Shown: positions 17,281-26,478, counted from the stretch's first letter. The stretch is 64,000 bases of DNA from Cerina sp048266425 (GCA_048266425.1 JBLWZN010000018.1:15191-79190), one strand, 5' to 3'. Notes: generated from the sequence alone by a model not told the origin. Program-made: numbers and translations.

Positions 17281-17892
17281 TTAAACAGGCTTCAGGTCAA
17301 TTTTGTGCAGTCCGTTAAAAACTTCCTCGATCTCCTCGGTCCTTTGCTGATCTACCGAAATATAAATCAGACATTTCAATCCCATTTCCTGCGATTCAAT
17401 ATCAATTTGTCGCTGCTTTAAGGTCCGCATCACCGTGTTCATTTGATCATAGCCAAAGGAGAGCATGAATTTCTGCTGTATGGTTTTTTCAATGATCTGT
17501 GAAAACTCCAAGGCCAGCTGCGCAGCCGATCTGTAGGCGTTAATCAGTCCTCCCACCCCTAGTTTGGTGCCCCCAAAAATCCGAACCACGGCAACAATAA
17601 TATTGGTAACCCCATAAGATTGTAACTGTCCATAAATGGGCATACCGGCGGAATTATTGGGTTCCCCATCATCATTGGCCCTATACCTAGGTTCCAAATG
17701 GCCAATTTGCCACGCATAGCAGACATGGTTTGCGGTGGGATGCTTTTTTCTTAAACTTTCGACCAGTGGTTTTACCGCATCTTCGTCGGTCAGAGGAAAG
17801 GCATAGGCATAGAATTTACTCTTTCGTTCCTTAAAAAGGACTTCGGGAGATGCCACTTCAATGGTTTTATATCGGCCGGAATGGTTTTCCAT
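17281..17892 (-). CDS. YigZ/IMPACT family protein
   Basis: The 203-residue protein has the UPF0029/IMPACT N-terminal domain: KERKSKFYAYAFPL, HPTANHVCYAWQIG, RANDDGEPNNSAGMPI and VVRIFGGTKLGVGGLINAYRSA, followed by a C-terminal ferredoxin-like domain. The family is linked to translation regulation (eukaryotic IMPACT binds GCN1), but the bacterial function is not settled. It is last in the operon ribD-HAD-DMT-yigZ, starting 13 bp after the transporter stop. Confidence 0.92.
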   Translation of the reverse strand: MENHSGRYKTIEVASPEVLFKERKSKFYAYAFPLTDEDAVKPLVESLRKKHPTANHVCYAWQIGHLEPRYRANDDGEPNNSAGMPIYGQLQSYGVTNIIVAVVRIFGGTKLGVGGLINAYRSAAQLALEFSQIIEKTIQQKFMLSFGYDQMNTVMRTLKQRQIDIESQEMGLKCLIYISVDQQRTEEIEEVFNGLHKIDLKPV

Positions 17893-17905
17893 AGAACGGG
17901 TTCAA

Positions 17906-18769
17906 TTAGAACAATGCTACCAAAACGATACTAGCGATCGCAAATCCAATACCCATCCAATTTTTAGGGCTTATGGCTTCCTTGAACAAAATTATGCCAA
18001 GAAATGTAGTAAACAGGACAATGCCAACATTGTTTAGGGTGAAAATTACGGCACTTTCAAGGCTTTTGTGCTGTAAGGCTTGAAGTAGGTAATATATGGA
18101 GAAATAGTTCGGAATTCCCAATGCGATCCCCCCAACAACATCCTTAATTTTCATTTTTGTAACCCTGGTTTCCCTGTTTATAAGAATATAGGCGGTACCG
18201 GTCAACGCCGCCGAACCGAACGCCATGGCCGAAAACACCGGGAATTCGTTTTTGGCGAGATGAAGTTCTTCCATATACTTTATACTTGCATCGATAATGC
18301 CGGAACCAAGAAAGACCAAAAGGGGCAACCAAAACAGTGTTTTGCCAATGACGATGGACCGATCCCTAACCGATACAAAATAAACGGCGGTCAGTGCCAA
18401 AACAATTCCTAAGGTCTGTAGGAAGGACAATTGTTCCCCATAGAGCAATAGCCCACAGATTACCGGGATTACCAATGACATTTTAGTAGCTACGGAAGCT
18501 ACGGAAATCCCTATTTTTTGTGAAGTTGAGGCCATCAGGTTAAAAACGATAATAAATAACCCCCCTAAAATAATAGTGCCAAGAAACCAAGGTCTTTGTG
18601 GAATTTCTACCAGGTTAAGATTGCCTTGATAGAACATTAGGCCAGCGGTACATGCGGTAATATAATTTACAACAATGGCATATAGCGTATTTATTTTATA
18701 GATGGAATAGAGCTTAAAAACGATAAAGATCAAACTCGAAAATAGTACACTCAGTCCAAGATAAAACAT
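17906..18769 (-). CDS. EamA-like drug/metabolite transporter
   Basis: The 287-residue protein is almost entirely hydrophobic with about ten predicted helices and the two-fold EamA repeat (residues about 1-135 and 145-287), ending in FKEAISPKNWMGIGFAIASIVLVALF, typical of the DMT superfamily. Substrate unknown. It starts at the base next to the HAD phosphatase stop and continues into yigZ. Location next to ribD makes a flavin or nucleotide-related substrate conceivable but unsupported. Confidence 0.88.
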   Translation of the reverse strand: MFYLGLSVLFSSLIFIVFKLYSIYKINTLYAIVVNYITACTAGLMFYQGNLNLVEIPQRPWFLGTIILGGLFIIVFNLMASTSQKIGISVASVATKMSLVIPVICGLLLYGEQLSFLQTLGIVLALTAVYFVSVRDRSIVIGKTLFWLPLLVFLGSGIIDASIKYMEELHLAKNEFPVFSAMAFGSAALTGTAYILINRETRVTKMKIKDVVGGIALGIPNYFSIYYLLQALQHKSLESAVIFTLNNVGIVLFTTFLGIILFKEAISPKNWMGIGFAIASIVLVALF

Positions 18770-19375
18770 TTACGGCAATTTTGAATGGAGTTGGGTAATA
18801 TCCTCTTCGCCCACCAAAAGATTCCAGGTGTGTATTCCAAGGGATGCCGCCGCATCGGTATTGACCTTGGTGTCGTCCACAAAAAAGGTTTCCTCGGGTT
18901 TTAGGGCATGGTTTTTAAGTACAAACTTGTAGATTTCCGAATCTGGCTTTCTTAGGTGAATTTCATGGGAAAGGTAAAATTGCTCAAAACAGTTCTTGAA
19001 ACGTTCAAACTTTTCCAATCCCATCTTTTCAGCCACGTGCGGAATGTGTAAGTCATTTGTATTGCTCAAAAGAAAGAGGCGGTACTTTTCCTCCCTTGCA
19101 AGATTTTCCAGGAACTCCAAACGATAGTCCGGAAAATCCAAAAGCATGGCATTCCAGGAATTTGTTAGTTGCTCCGGGGTGGCTTTCGGTATTAGTTTCT
19201 GTAGGCCGGCGATAAATTCTTCGGTTGAAATAAGGCCTATCTCGTATTTTGCATTTAGCATTTCTAACTGGGGCAATGCATCAAAACACCCAAATTTTTG
19301 CATTTCCCGAAGGATAACAGGCTTGTCCAGGTTGACAAAAATATCTCCAAAATCAAAAATGATGTTCTTAATCAT
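18770..19375 (-). CDS. HAD-superfamily phosphatase (subfamily IA)
   Basis: The 201-residue protein has HAD motif I FDFGDIFVNLD, motif II LFLLSNTNDLH, motif III lysine in LRKPDSEIYK and motif IV FFVDDTKVNTDAAASLGI, with an alpha-helical cap between about residues 15 and 85. In motif I the order is DFGD, as in many YihX-like phosphatases. Overlap of 8 bp with ribD makes it a candidate for the missing riboflavin-pathway phosphatase that dephosphorylates ARPP; this is inferred from position only. Confidence 0.9.
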   Translation of the reverse strand: MIKNIIFDFGDIFVNLDKPVILREMQKFGCFDALPQLEMLNAKYEIGLISTEEFIAGLQKLIPKATPEQLTNSWNAMLLDFPDYRLEFLENLAREEKYRLFLLSNTNDLHIPHVAEKMGLEKFERFKNCFEQFYLSHEIHLRKPDSEIYKFVLKNHALKPEETFFVDDTKVNTDAAASLGIHTWNLLVGEEDITQLHSKLP

Positions 19376-20420
19376 TGCGCAAAATTTTTAAGGTATCCGC
19401 TTCCAACGTTCTTAATTCTTCCAATCTTCCGGAAACCGAAGGAGCCTTTAGTCCATTTCCAAATTGGGTGTTGCCGGTAAAGATTCGAGCTTCATCCCAT
19501 ATGTCTTTATCGATAAAAGCCTGAAGGGTTTTAGCCCCGCCTTCAATAATTACACTGAGAAGGTTGTATTTAAATAGTGTATCACATATCTGTTGTATCA
19601 AGTTACTTGAAAAATCTATTGCCTCATAATCAATCCCGGGAAGATATTTATCCGTATCGGTAACTTCCGTAAAAACCAAGGTTTTAATGCTGCCATCCAA
19701 TATATGGAAATTTTGGCCGATTCCCAGCCTCCTATCCAAAACAACGCGGGTAGGGGAGGTACCGTGCCAAGACCTGACGTTTAATTCGGGATTATCTGCC
19801 AGTACCGTATTGGTACCCACTAATATGGCCTGTTCCTCACTTCGCCATTGGTGCACCAGTTGGCGCGAACGAATATTCGTGATCCAAAAGGGTTGGGGAT
19901 CGGGGTTTCTATTTTTAAATTCTGGGGCCATAAATCCATCCAGGGTCTCGGCCCATTTTAAAATTACATAAGGTCGTTGTTTTTGATGAAAAGTCAAAAA
20001 TCGGATATGGTGTTCCCTGCATGCATTTTCCAATACACCAACGATTACCTGGCAACCTGCCTTTTCCAGTTTTTGTATACCTTGCCCAGCAACTTTTATG
20101 TTGGGGTCTTTTATGCCGATAACCACTCGGGGAATATTATTCTTTATGATAAGATCTGCACAGGGCGGGGTCTTTCCGTAATGTGAGCAAGGCTCCAACG
20201 TAACATAAAGCGTGGCATCCTTCAAAAGTGACGGGTTTATTACCGATCTGATGGCATTGACTTCCGCATGGGGACCGCCGTAAGGGCTTGTGTAGCCCTC
20301 TCCGATTATTTTTTCATTGTGCACGATTACACTCCCGACCATTGGGTTGGGAAACGTTGTCCCAAGTCCATTTTTGGCCACTTGGATACACCGCAAAATG
20401 TATTTTTCATGTATCTTCAC
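19368..20420 (-). CDS. ribD: Bifunctional riboflavin deaminase-reductase RibD
   Basis: The 350-residue protein combines a cytidine-deaminase-like domain (zinc ligands in GPHAEVNAI and EPCSHYGKTPPCADLI, residues about 1-145) and a DHFR-like reductase domain (LKWAETLDGFMAP, ILVGTNTVLADNPELNVR, VIIEGGAKTLQAFID). It catalyses the second and third steps of riboflavin synthesis. It heads an operon with the HAD phosphatase, a transporter and yigZ. A -7 element lies only 5 bp upstream of the ATG, so the mRNA may have almost no leader. Confidence 0.96.
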   Translation of the reverse strand: MKIHEKYILRCIQVAKNGLGTTFPNPMVGSVIVHNEKIIGEGYTSPYGGPHAEVNAIRSVINPSLLKDATLYVTLEPCSHYGKTPPCADLIIKNNIPRVVIGIKDPNIKVAGQGIQKLEKAGCQVIVGVLENACREHHIRFLTFHQKQRPYVILKWAETLDGFMAPEFKNRNPDPQPFWITNIRSRQLVHQWRSEEQAILVGTNTVLADNPELNVRSWHGTSPTRVVLDRRLGIGQNFHILDGSIKTLVFTEVTDTDKYLPGIDYEAIDFSSNLIQQICDTLFKYNLLSVIIEGGAKTLQAFIDKDIWDEARIFTGNTQFGNGLKAPSVSGRLEELRTLEADTLKILRND

Positions 20421-20424
20421 CCCA

Positions 20425-20432
20425 CAAAAATA
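20425..20432 (-). promoter_or_regulatory. -7 element directly before ribD
   Basis: TATTTTTG on the minus strand ends 4 bp before the ribD ATG at 20420, implying a leaderless or nearly leaderless transcript if used. No TTG element is evident. Confidence 0.35.
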
Positions 20433-20617
20433 GTATAGAAGTTGTCTTGAGTTAATCTTTTACTAGCTAATTTCACATTTCGTGTCCTGATTTTTCAATT
20501 TTGAGCGTCCGTAGCTCTGCTGGGCAAACTAAAAATGACTTCATCAGACCTCGAAAGCCATAATTTTCGGTTCCAAACATAAACTCAAGACAACTTCATT
20601 TTAAACATTTTCGCCCA

Positions 20618-21109
20618 GTGAATTTAAATAATGCGATAATCAGGGAGATTATGCCCCAGGACAATGCCAAGGTGGCCAAACTTATTCGCAAAGTATTGGT
20701 AGAATTAGGGGTGCCCAAAGTGGGTACGGCCTACGCGGACAAAGTGCTGGATATACTTTACGAAACCTACAATGTGCCCGATGCTGCTTACTTTGTGTTA
20801 GTGTGGGAAGGTGAACTGTATGGATGTGGCGGTATCGGACCATTGGAGCACGAAGGGGAACGAATCTGTGAACTGCAAAAGATGTACTTTTTGCCAGAGG
20901 CCAGGGGTAAAGGATGGGGCGGTGAAATGATGCGGGTTTGCCTGGCCAAGGCCAAGGAATACGGGTACGAAAAATGCTATTTGGAAACCATGCCGTATAT
21001 GTCCGACGCCCAAAAATTGTACAAAAAATGGGGATTTGAGTATATCGATGCCAGGATGGGGAATACAGGGCATTATTCTTGCCCGGTCTGGATGTTGAAG
21101 CGTATTTAG
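20618..21109 (+). CDS. GNAT-family N-acetyltransferase
   Basis: The 163-residue protein shows the GNAT fold: AIIREIMPQDNAKVAKLIRKV, FVLVWEGELYGCGGIGPLE, LQKMYFLPEARGKGWGGEMM (acetyl-CoA pyrophosphate loop RGKGWG) and CYLETMPYMSDAQKLYKKWGFEYI. The start is GTG at 20618; the next in-frame ATG would remove the first beta strand. Substrate unknown. It precedes prmC by 81 bp on the same strand. Confidence 0.88.
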   Translation: MNLNNAIIREIMPQDNAKVAKLIRKVLVELGVPKVGTAYADKVLDILYETYNVPDAAYFVLVWEGELYGCGGIGPLEHEGERICELQKMYFLPEARGKGWGGEMMRVCLAKAKEYGYEKCYLETMPYMSDAQKLYKKWGFEYIDARMGNTGHYSCPVWMLKRI

Positions 21110-21190
21110 TTCAAAGTAAATAACATTTAGTCCGGAGAATACACCGTTATAGACCCTAAACGGATTGTGCCATATTAAGTTTTGTATAGA

Positions 21191-22114
21191 ATGCATCTCA
21201 AAGAAATAAAAAAAATATTCCACAAAGAGTTGGATAGCCTCTATTCCAAGGAAGAGGTGGATAGCTTCTTTGCAATGATGATGGAACATTATTTGGGACT
21301 GGAGCGATTTGCCTTGGCACTGAACCCAGACCTGATAATCACCAAGGAAGAGGAGCAGCCCTTTTTTGAGGGTTTGGCAGCGTTAAGATTAGAGCGGCCC
21401 ATACAGTACATTTTAGGGAAAGCCCATTTTATGGATTTGGATTTTTCAGTAAACGAAAATGTACTGATTCCCAGACCGGAAACCGAAGAATTGGTGCGGT
21501 GGATCCTTGAGGAAGTACAAAGTACAACATACAAAGCACGAAATGCGAAATACGAAGTTGGAAACAAGAAGGGTAGGGAGGCCGAGGTCCAAGGCTTGGG
21601 GTTAAGGATTTTGGATATTGGGACCGGGAGTGGATGTATAGCCATTGCACTGGCCAAAAACTTGCCAAACGAAAATGTTTATGGCTTGGACATCTCCAAG
21701 GAAGCCTTGGAGGTTGCCAAAAAAAATGCTGCCCAAAATGGCGTAGTGGTTAACTTGGTCCAAGCCGATATAATGTCCATAGATACCCTTCCCGAAAAAT
21801 TTGATATTATTGTGTCCAATCCCCCCTATGTAAGGGAACTGGAAAAAGCTGAAATCCAAAATAATGTGAAACGGCACGAACCAGACCTGGCACTTTTTGT
21901 ATCGGATATGGACCCCTTAATTTTTTATAAACGTATCGTCCAATTCGCACTAAGAAATCTAAAAAAAGGTGGATTACTTTTTTTCGAGATCAATCAATAC
22001 TTGGGAAAGGAGACGGGAGAGGTTTTGGAAGATCAAAATTTTTCCGAAATTGAACTCCGCAAAGATATGTTCGGCAATGATCGTATGTTGAGGGGAACAG
22101 CCCCTAGTCAATAA
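21191..22114 (+). CDS. prmC: Release factor glutamine methyltransferase PrmC
   Basis: PrmC methylates the Gln of the GGQ motif in release factors. The protein has the N-terminal helical domain, LIPRPETEELV, SAM-binding motif ILDIGTGSGCIAIAL and catalytic NPPY (FDIIVSNPPYVRELE). I chose the ATG at 21191 over a TTG at 21182. Between LVRWILEEV and LRILDIGTG lies a basic insert of about 28 residues (21514-21603) absent from typical PrmC; its DNA resembles the species' intergenic repeats. The motifs around it are intact, so the enzyme is probably active. Confidence 0.95.
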   Translation: MHLKEIKKIFHKELDSLYSKEEVDSFFAMMMEHYLGLERFALALNPDLIITKEEEQPFFEGLAALRLERPIQYILGKAHFMDLDFSVNENVLIPRPETEELVRWILEEVQSTTYKARNAKYEVGNKKGREAEVQGLGLRILDIGTGSGCIAIALAKNLPNENVYGLDISKEALEVAKKNAAQNGVVVNLVQADIMSIDTLPEKFDIIVSNPPYVRELEKAEIQNNVKRHEPDLALFVSDMDPLIFYKRIVQFALRNLKKGGLLFFEINQYLGKETGEVLEDQNFSEIELRKDMFGNDRMLRGTAPSQ

Positions 22115-22119
22115 TGGAG

Positions 22120-22166
22120 AACAAACTCAAATTCAAACTCAAACTCAAATTCAAACTCAAGTTAAA
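22120..22166. repeat. Short tandem repeat after prmC
   Basis: Six-base units of the type CAAACT/CAAATT (ACTCAAATTCAAACTCAAACTC...) run through the gap between prmC and the LOG gene. It is low-complexity and purine-rich, with no coding sense. Confidence 0.7.
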
Positions 22167-22247
22167 TACATAAACCCATAATCATGTCTGTGGTCATTTT
22201 TGTCGGTGGGACTTTGGGTAGAAATTGTTTTTTGGAATTTAATATTT

Positions 22248-22829
22248 ATGAATAGCATCGTTGTATTTTGTGGAAGTAGTGAAGGAAATGACCCAGGGAT
22301 TGTTCAGGCCGCATATAGGCTTGGAGAAACTATGGCCCAACAACATATACGGTTGGTCTATGGGGCGGCCAAAATTGGGATTATGGGCAGGGTGGCCCAA
22401 GGAGCTTTGGATAATGGGGGAGAGGTTATCGGTGTAGTTCCTCAATTTCTGGTCAAGAAAGAAATTATACACGAGGGTCTATCCAAGTTGTTCATTACAG
22501 AGAATATGCACCAACGCAAGTTGAAGATGTATGAACTTTCCAATGGTATCATTGCCCTGCCCGGTGGTTATGGCACCATGGAGGAACTGTTCGAGATGAT
22601 AACTTGGGCCCAGTTGGGACTGCACCAAAATCCCATCGGAATTCTTAACATCAATGATTTTTATGATGACTTATTGAAAATGCTTAAGAAAATGGTGTCC
22701 AAAGGCTTTCTAAAGCAAGAAAATTATGACCTTGTATTGGTCGATGACTCAATTGTTGGGTTGCTCCGAAAAATGAAAGATTACAAGCCTAGTTATCTAC
22801 CAAAATGGATCGAGAAGGAACAAACCTAG
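22248..22829 (+). CDS. LOG-family protein (TIGR00730 Rossmann fold), probable cytokinin-riboside phosphoribohydrolase
   Basis: The 193-residue product starts at the ATG at 22248 (MNSIVVFCGSSEGNDP); an upstream TTG would add a hydrophobic tail without homology. It has the family motif PGGYGTMEELFEMITWAQLG, which contains the PGGxGTxxE phosphoribosyl-binding site, and LVYGAAKIGIMG. LOG enzymes cleave nucleoside 5'-monophosphates at the N-glycosidic bond; the bacterial role is AMP or cytokinin nucleotide hydrolysis. It lies between prmC and ligA on the same strand. Confidence 0.92.
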   Translation: MNSIVVFCGSSEGNDPGIVQAAYRLGETMAQQHIRLVYGAAKIGIMGRVAQGALDNGGEVIGVVPQFLVKKEIIHEGLSKLFITENMHQRKLKMYELSNGIIALPGGYGTMEELFEMITWAQLGLHQNPIGILNINDFYDDLLKMLKKMVSKGFLKQENYDLVLVDDSIVGLLRKMKDYKPSYLPKWIEKEQT

Positions 22830-22869
22830 CGGAGGCAAATATAAATTAATAGCAGACAACAAGTCATAA

Positions 22870-24870
22870 ATGAACATCCAACAAAAAATAGAGGAACTGC
22901 GCCGGGAGCTGCGCGAGCACAACTACAATTACTATGTGCTGGACAATCCTACCATATCGGATTATGATTTCGATATAAAACTAAAGGAACTTCAGTCGCT
23001 GGAGGCCCAACATCCTGAATTTTACGACCCAACCTCCCCGACATTACGGGTAGGGGGTATGGTCACTAAAAATTTTGAGACCGTTGTGCACCATCACCGC
23101 ATGTATTCCCTTGACAATTCCTACTCCAAGGAGGATTTGGAGGATTGGGAAAAACGTATCCAGCGTATTTTGGGAGATGCCCAGGTAGAATTTACCTGTG
23201 AACTAAAGTATGATGGCGCATCCATCAGCCTTACTTATGAGAATGGAAAACTGGTACAGGCGCTAACACGTGGCGATGGCTTTCAGGGAGATGACGTTAC
23301 TACCAATGTAAAGACCATTCGTTCGGTTCCCTTGCAATTACAAGGGGATTATCCTCCAAAATTCGATATTCGCGGAGAGATAGTACTCCCTTTCGAGGGG
23401 TTTGCCCAAATGAACCAAGAACGAATCGAAAATGGGGAGGAACCCTATATGAATCCGCGCAACACCGCATCTGGTAGCCTTAAACTGCAAGACAGCGCCC
23501 TCGTGGCCCAAAGACCCTTGGATTGCCTTTTGTACAGTATCGTTGGGGAAAAATTGCCTATTGCTTCCCAATTTGAAATGTTGGAAAAGGCTCGTCAGTG
23601 GGGCTTTAAGGTGCCAACGGTCGCCAAATTGTGCCGCAGTACCTCAGAAGTAATGGATTTTGTGGACTATTGGGACGTACATCGCCACCAACTGCCCTAT
23701 GAGACCGATGGGGTCGTGGTTAAGGTCAATAGCTTCCAACAACAGGAAGAGTTGGGCTTCACCGCTAAATCCCCCAGATGGGCCCTGGCTTATAAATTTA
23801 AGGCGGAACGGGTATCGACCCTCCTCAACAAGATTACCTATCAGGTAGGTAGAACGGGGGCAATTACCCCGGTAGCGAATTTACAGCCTGTACTTTTGGC
23901 GGGTACCACCGTAAAAAGAGCCTCCTTGCACAATGCCGATCAGATCGCAAAGCTCGATATCCGTGAAGGGGATACGGTTTTTGTTGAAAAAGGGGGAGAG
24001 ATCATACCAAAAATTATTGGGGTCGATTTTACCCAACGACCTAATGAATCCAGCCCTACGGAATATATAACCCACTGTCCGGAATGTGGTACCTTGCTGG
24101 AAAGAAACGAAGGTGAAGCCCAGCATTATTGCACCAATTACTACGGCTGTCCGCCCCAGATAACAGGCCGGATTCAGCATTTTATTTCCCGGAAGGCGAT
24201 GGACATTGAGGGGATGGGCAGTGAAACCGTGGAGCTATTGTTCCAGGAAGGATTGATCACCAATTACGCCGATCTCTACACCCTTACCAAGGAGCAATTA
24301 CTGCCTTTGGAGCGGATGGCCGAGAAGTCGGCCGAAAATTTGATCGGAGGGGTTGCGCAGTCGGTCAATATTCCATTTGAAAGGGTGCTGTTTGCTTTGG
24401 GAATCCGGTTTGTGGGTGAGACCGTAGCCAAAAAGTTGGCCAGAGCTTATAAAAATATAGATAATTTGATGGTGGCCTCAACCGAAGACCTTGTTCAAGT
24501 TGATGAAATAGGACAAAGAATAGCGGAAAGCGTGGTGGAATTCTTCCAAAACGAAAAGAATCTGGAAATTATAGCGCGATTAAGGGGTTACGGGCTGCAA
24601 TTTGAAATTTCTGCGGAAAAGTTGCAAAATCAAACCGACAAATTGAAAGGATCCACCTTCGTGGTCTCGGGCGTATTTCAAAAATTAAGTCGGGACGAGC
24701 TCAAAAAATTGATCGAGGATAATGGGGGCAAAGTAGCCTCATCCATCTCGGCCAAGACCAGCTATCTGGTTGCGGGCGACAACATGGGACCGAGTAAAAA
24801 AATAAAAGCGGAAAACTTGGGGGTGCCGATTATTTCGGAGGATGATTTTCTGGGGATGTTGACTCCTTAA
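22870..24870 (+). CDS. ligA: NAD-dependent DNA ligase
   Basis: The 666-residue protein has normal LigA length and domain order: Ia domain (HNYNYYVLDNPTISDYDFD), adenylation domain with the active-site Lys in CELKYDGASISL, OB fold, a Cys4 zinc finger (CPECGTLLERNEG...CTNYYGC), helix-hairpin-helix repeats and a C-terminal BRCT domain (STFVVSGVFQKLSRDELKKLI). It seals nicks in replication and repair using NAD+. It begins 40 bp after the LOG gene. Confidence 0.98.
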   Translation: MNIQQKIEELRRELREHNYNYYVLDNPTISDYDFDIKLKELQSLEAQHPEFYDPTSPTLRVGGMVTKNFETVVHHHRMYSLDNSYSKEDLEDWEKRIQRILGDAQVEFTCELKYDGASISLTYENGKLVQALTRGDGFQGDDVTTNVKTIRSVPLQLQGDYPPKFDIRGEIVLPFEGFAQMNQERIENGEEPYMNPRNTASGSLKLQDSALVAQRPLDCLLYSIVGEKLPIASQFEMLEKARQWGFKVPTVAKLCRSTSEVMDFVDYWDVHRHQLPYETDGVVVKVNSFQQQEELGFTAKSPRWALAYKFKAERVSTLLNKITYQVGRTGAITPVANLQPVLLAGTTVKRASLHNADQIAKLDIREGDTVFVEKGGEIIPKIIGVDFTQRPNESSPTEYITHCPECGTLLERNEGEAQHYCTNYYGCPPQITGRIQHFISRKAMDIEGMGSETVELLFQEGLITNYADLYTLTKEQLLPLERMAEKSAENLIGGVAQSVNIPFERVLFALGIRFVGETVAKKLARAYKNIDNLMVASTEDLVQVDEIGQRIAESVVEFFQNEKNLEIIARLRGYGLQFEISAEKLQNQTDKLKGSTFVVSGVFQKLSRDELKKLIEDNGGKVASSISAKTSYLVAGDNMGPSKKIKAENLGVPIISEDDFLGMLTP

Positions 24871-24918
24871 CCCTCCGTACGGAAACTGAAAGCTCTAAAC
24901 CAATTAACAATCCAACTA

Positions 24919-25242
24919 ATGTCCATACCAAAAAACTATACTGAATTTCAACAGACTTTATCCGCTTCGACACCTCCAAAAGGGTGGCCGGCGCCTTTAT
25001 CTTCAATGTGGTACGATTCGAAGGATGATTGGGATCAGGCCCATGAAATAGGTCAGGAAATCCATTCTGCCATAGGGAGTTGGATCCATGGTTACCTCCA
25101 TATCAAGGAAGGGGACGAGTCCAATGCCAGATATTGGTACAATAGGGCGCAAAGAAAATATCCCGATTACGGTTTGGAAAAGGAGCAGAAAGTAATTATA
25201 GAGTATATTTTAAATCAATTTAATAATCCGAATACTCGGTAG
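24919..25242 (+). CDS. Conserved small protein of unknown function
   Basis: The 107-residue product is soluble, without signal peptide or membrane helix, and rich in Trp and Tyr (GWPAPLSSMWYDSKDDWDQAHEI, IGSWIHGYLHIKEGD, ARYWYNRAQRKYP). The pattern GxxHxxxG...YWYxxA resembles a single helical-hairpin (TPR-like) unit, so it may be a small helical protein. It follows ligA by 48 bp and overlaps the convergent NIPSNAP gene by 23 bp at the 3' ends. No function is claimed. Confidence 0.75.
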   Translation: MSIPKNYTEFQQTLSASTPPKGWPAPLSSMWYDSKDDWDQAHEIGQEIHSAIGSWIHGYLHIKEGDESNARYWYNRAQRKYPDYGLEKEQKVIIEYILNQFNNPNTR

Positions 25243-25999
25243 GATACAAAAAGGTTATATCCGCATGGGAAACGTTGTTTTTATATTTTGGGTCCACCTT
25301 TAATTTGCCCCATTCCGGGGAACTAAAGAAGGCTTCCCAGAGCGCATCCCTGCTTTTTTGATCCGTAAAGCTGGTCATATACATCAAATTGGGCATTTTA
25401 GGTCCGGAAAGCACTTCCCCATAAAATATAGCATTGAATTGTAAGCGGTCAAAGAGCTGTATTTCCCCTCCTTTATTGAACATATCCACTTTATTCCGAT
25501 TATAGGCCTCGGTGGCGGACTCGTAACTGCGCAGTTCATAAACCCGATCTTTTCTTGGGGAGTCCAAATCCGGTGTTTTCAAGACCGGCATTCCTTCAAA
25601 AGCTTTGAGCAAAACAGATTCAATGCGATGATAGGGAACTTCTTCGTAAGACGCGTCGACATAAGGTTTCCCTGCCATCTTTAAGGTATTGTCGGCGGCC
25701 AATTTTGTTTCCAATGTTTCAAATTGTTCCATAGTTGCAAAAGGAATCAAAACATAAATTTGTTTTGGGCTGGTGGTATCGGTAGGCCTAGGTTTAAAAA
25801 CCCCGACCGGACCTATTTTCATTCTTTTTAACGCGGGCAGGTAGGCGGCACTCAGATACTGATCCGTGGTTTGCACCTGCTGATCGTTATCCATGGCGTA
25901 AATTTTGATTTGATAATATTGTGGTTCCTGGGCCTGTATGCTATAGCATACAAGGAACAACACAACAACATGGGCGATAGTTTGAATTTTATTCTTCAT
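25220..25999 (-). CDS. Exported NIPSNAP-family protein
   Basis: The 259-residue protein has a signal peptide (IAHVVVLFLVCYSIQAQ) and two NIPSNAP-like ferredoxin folds: YYQIKIYAMDNDQQVQTTDQYLSAAYLPAL in the first half and RVYELRSYESATEAYNRNKVDMFNKGGEIQLFDRLQFNAIFYGEVLSG in the second. The second carries the family's ExR-x-Y pattern. Bacterial NIPSNAP proteins have no settled role; export to the periplasm is predicted. Its 3' end overlaps the end of the convergent gene. Confidence 0.87.
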   Translation of the reverse strand: MKNKIQTIAHVVVLFLVCYSIQAQEPQYYQIKIYAMDNDQQVQTTDQYLSAAYLPALKRMKIGPVGVFKPRPTDTTSPKQIYVLIPFATMEQFETLETKLAADNTLKMAGKPYVDASYEEVPYHRIESVLLKAFEGMPVLKTPDLDSPRKDRVYELRSYESATEAYNRNKVDMFNKGGEIQLFDRLQFNAIFYGEVLSGPKMPNLMYMTSFTDQKSRDALWEAFFSSPEWGKLKVDPKYKNNVSHADITFLYPTEYSDY

Positions 26000-26478
26000 A
26001 GGGAGAAAATTAATGAATTTGATGATGGAATTGTTTATTTCCCGCTTCTTTTTTTAAATGGCATTAAATTTTATAGGGTAAATCCTCGAATAGGGATATA
26101 TTCTGCATTTTAGAACTGGATGATCTAGGGATTTAAATTTTTGACAAACTAACAAATCCAAACCTAATAGATTAGAATCTGTGACCGCCTTTGCTTTAAT
26201 CTAGCTCTGTATTCGTATTTTGACCAAAACTTGAAATTTATTGATTTTTGGCGCGATACCCATTATAGAACAGAGCCATCTCAATTTTTATTTTTCTCCG
26301 ATTGAAATTGTTAAGGGATTGACAATACAATTGATTAAATGAGCTGATACGATAGTTCCAATCCTGTGCTGGAAATTCGGAATTTGCCACTAAGCCGCTT
26401 CACTATCCACTTTTTTAAATATCTTTGGCAAAACAACCATTAGGGACTATTCCGTAGTCTCCAAGAAAACTGTAACAC
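26000..26478. other. Intergenic region between NIPSNAP gene and fabI
   Basis: 479 bp. It contains the fabI promoter candidate at 26420 at its right end. The rest is AT-rich with stops in all frames, no repeat of note and no recognisable gene. Confidence 0.5.
26420..26427 (+). promoter_or_regulatory. -7 element upstream of fabI
   Basis: TATCTTTG matches TAnnTTTG, 51 bp before the fabI ATG. No clear TTG element at 17-23 bp. Confidence 0.5.

Noticed and set aside
22120..22166. CRISPR-like array
   Set aside because: The repeat units are only six bases and contiguous, with no spacers; it is a simple tandem repeat. No CRISPR array or cas gene occurs in the window.
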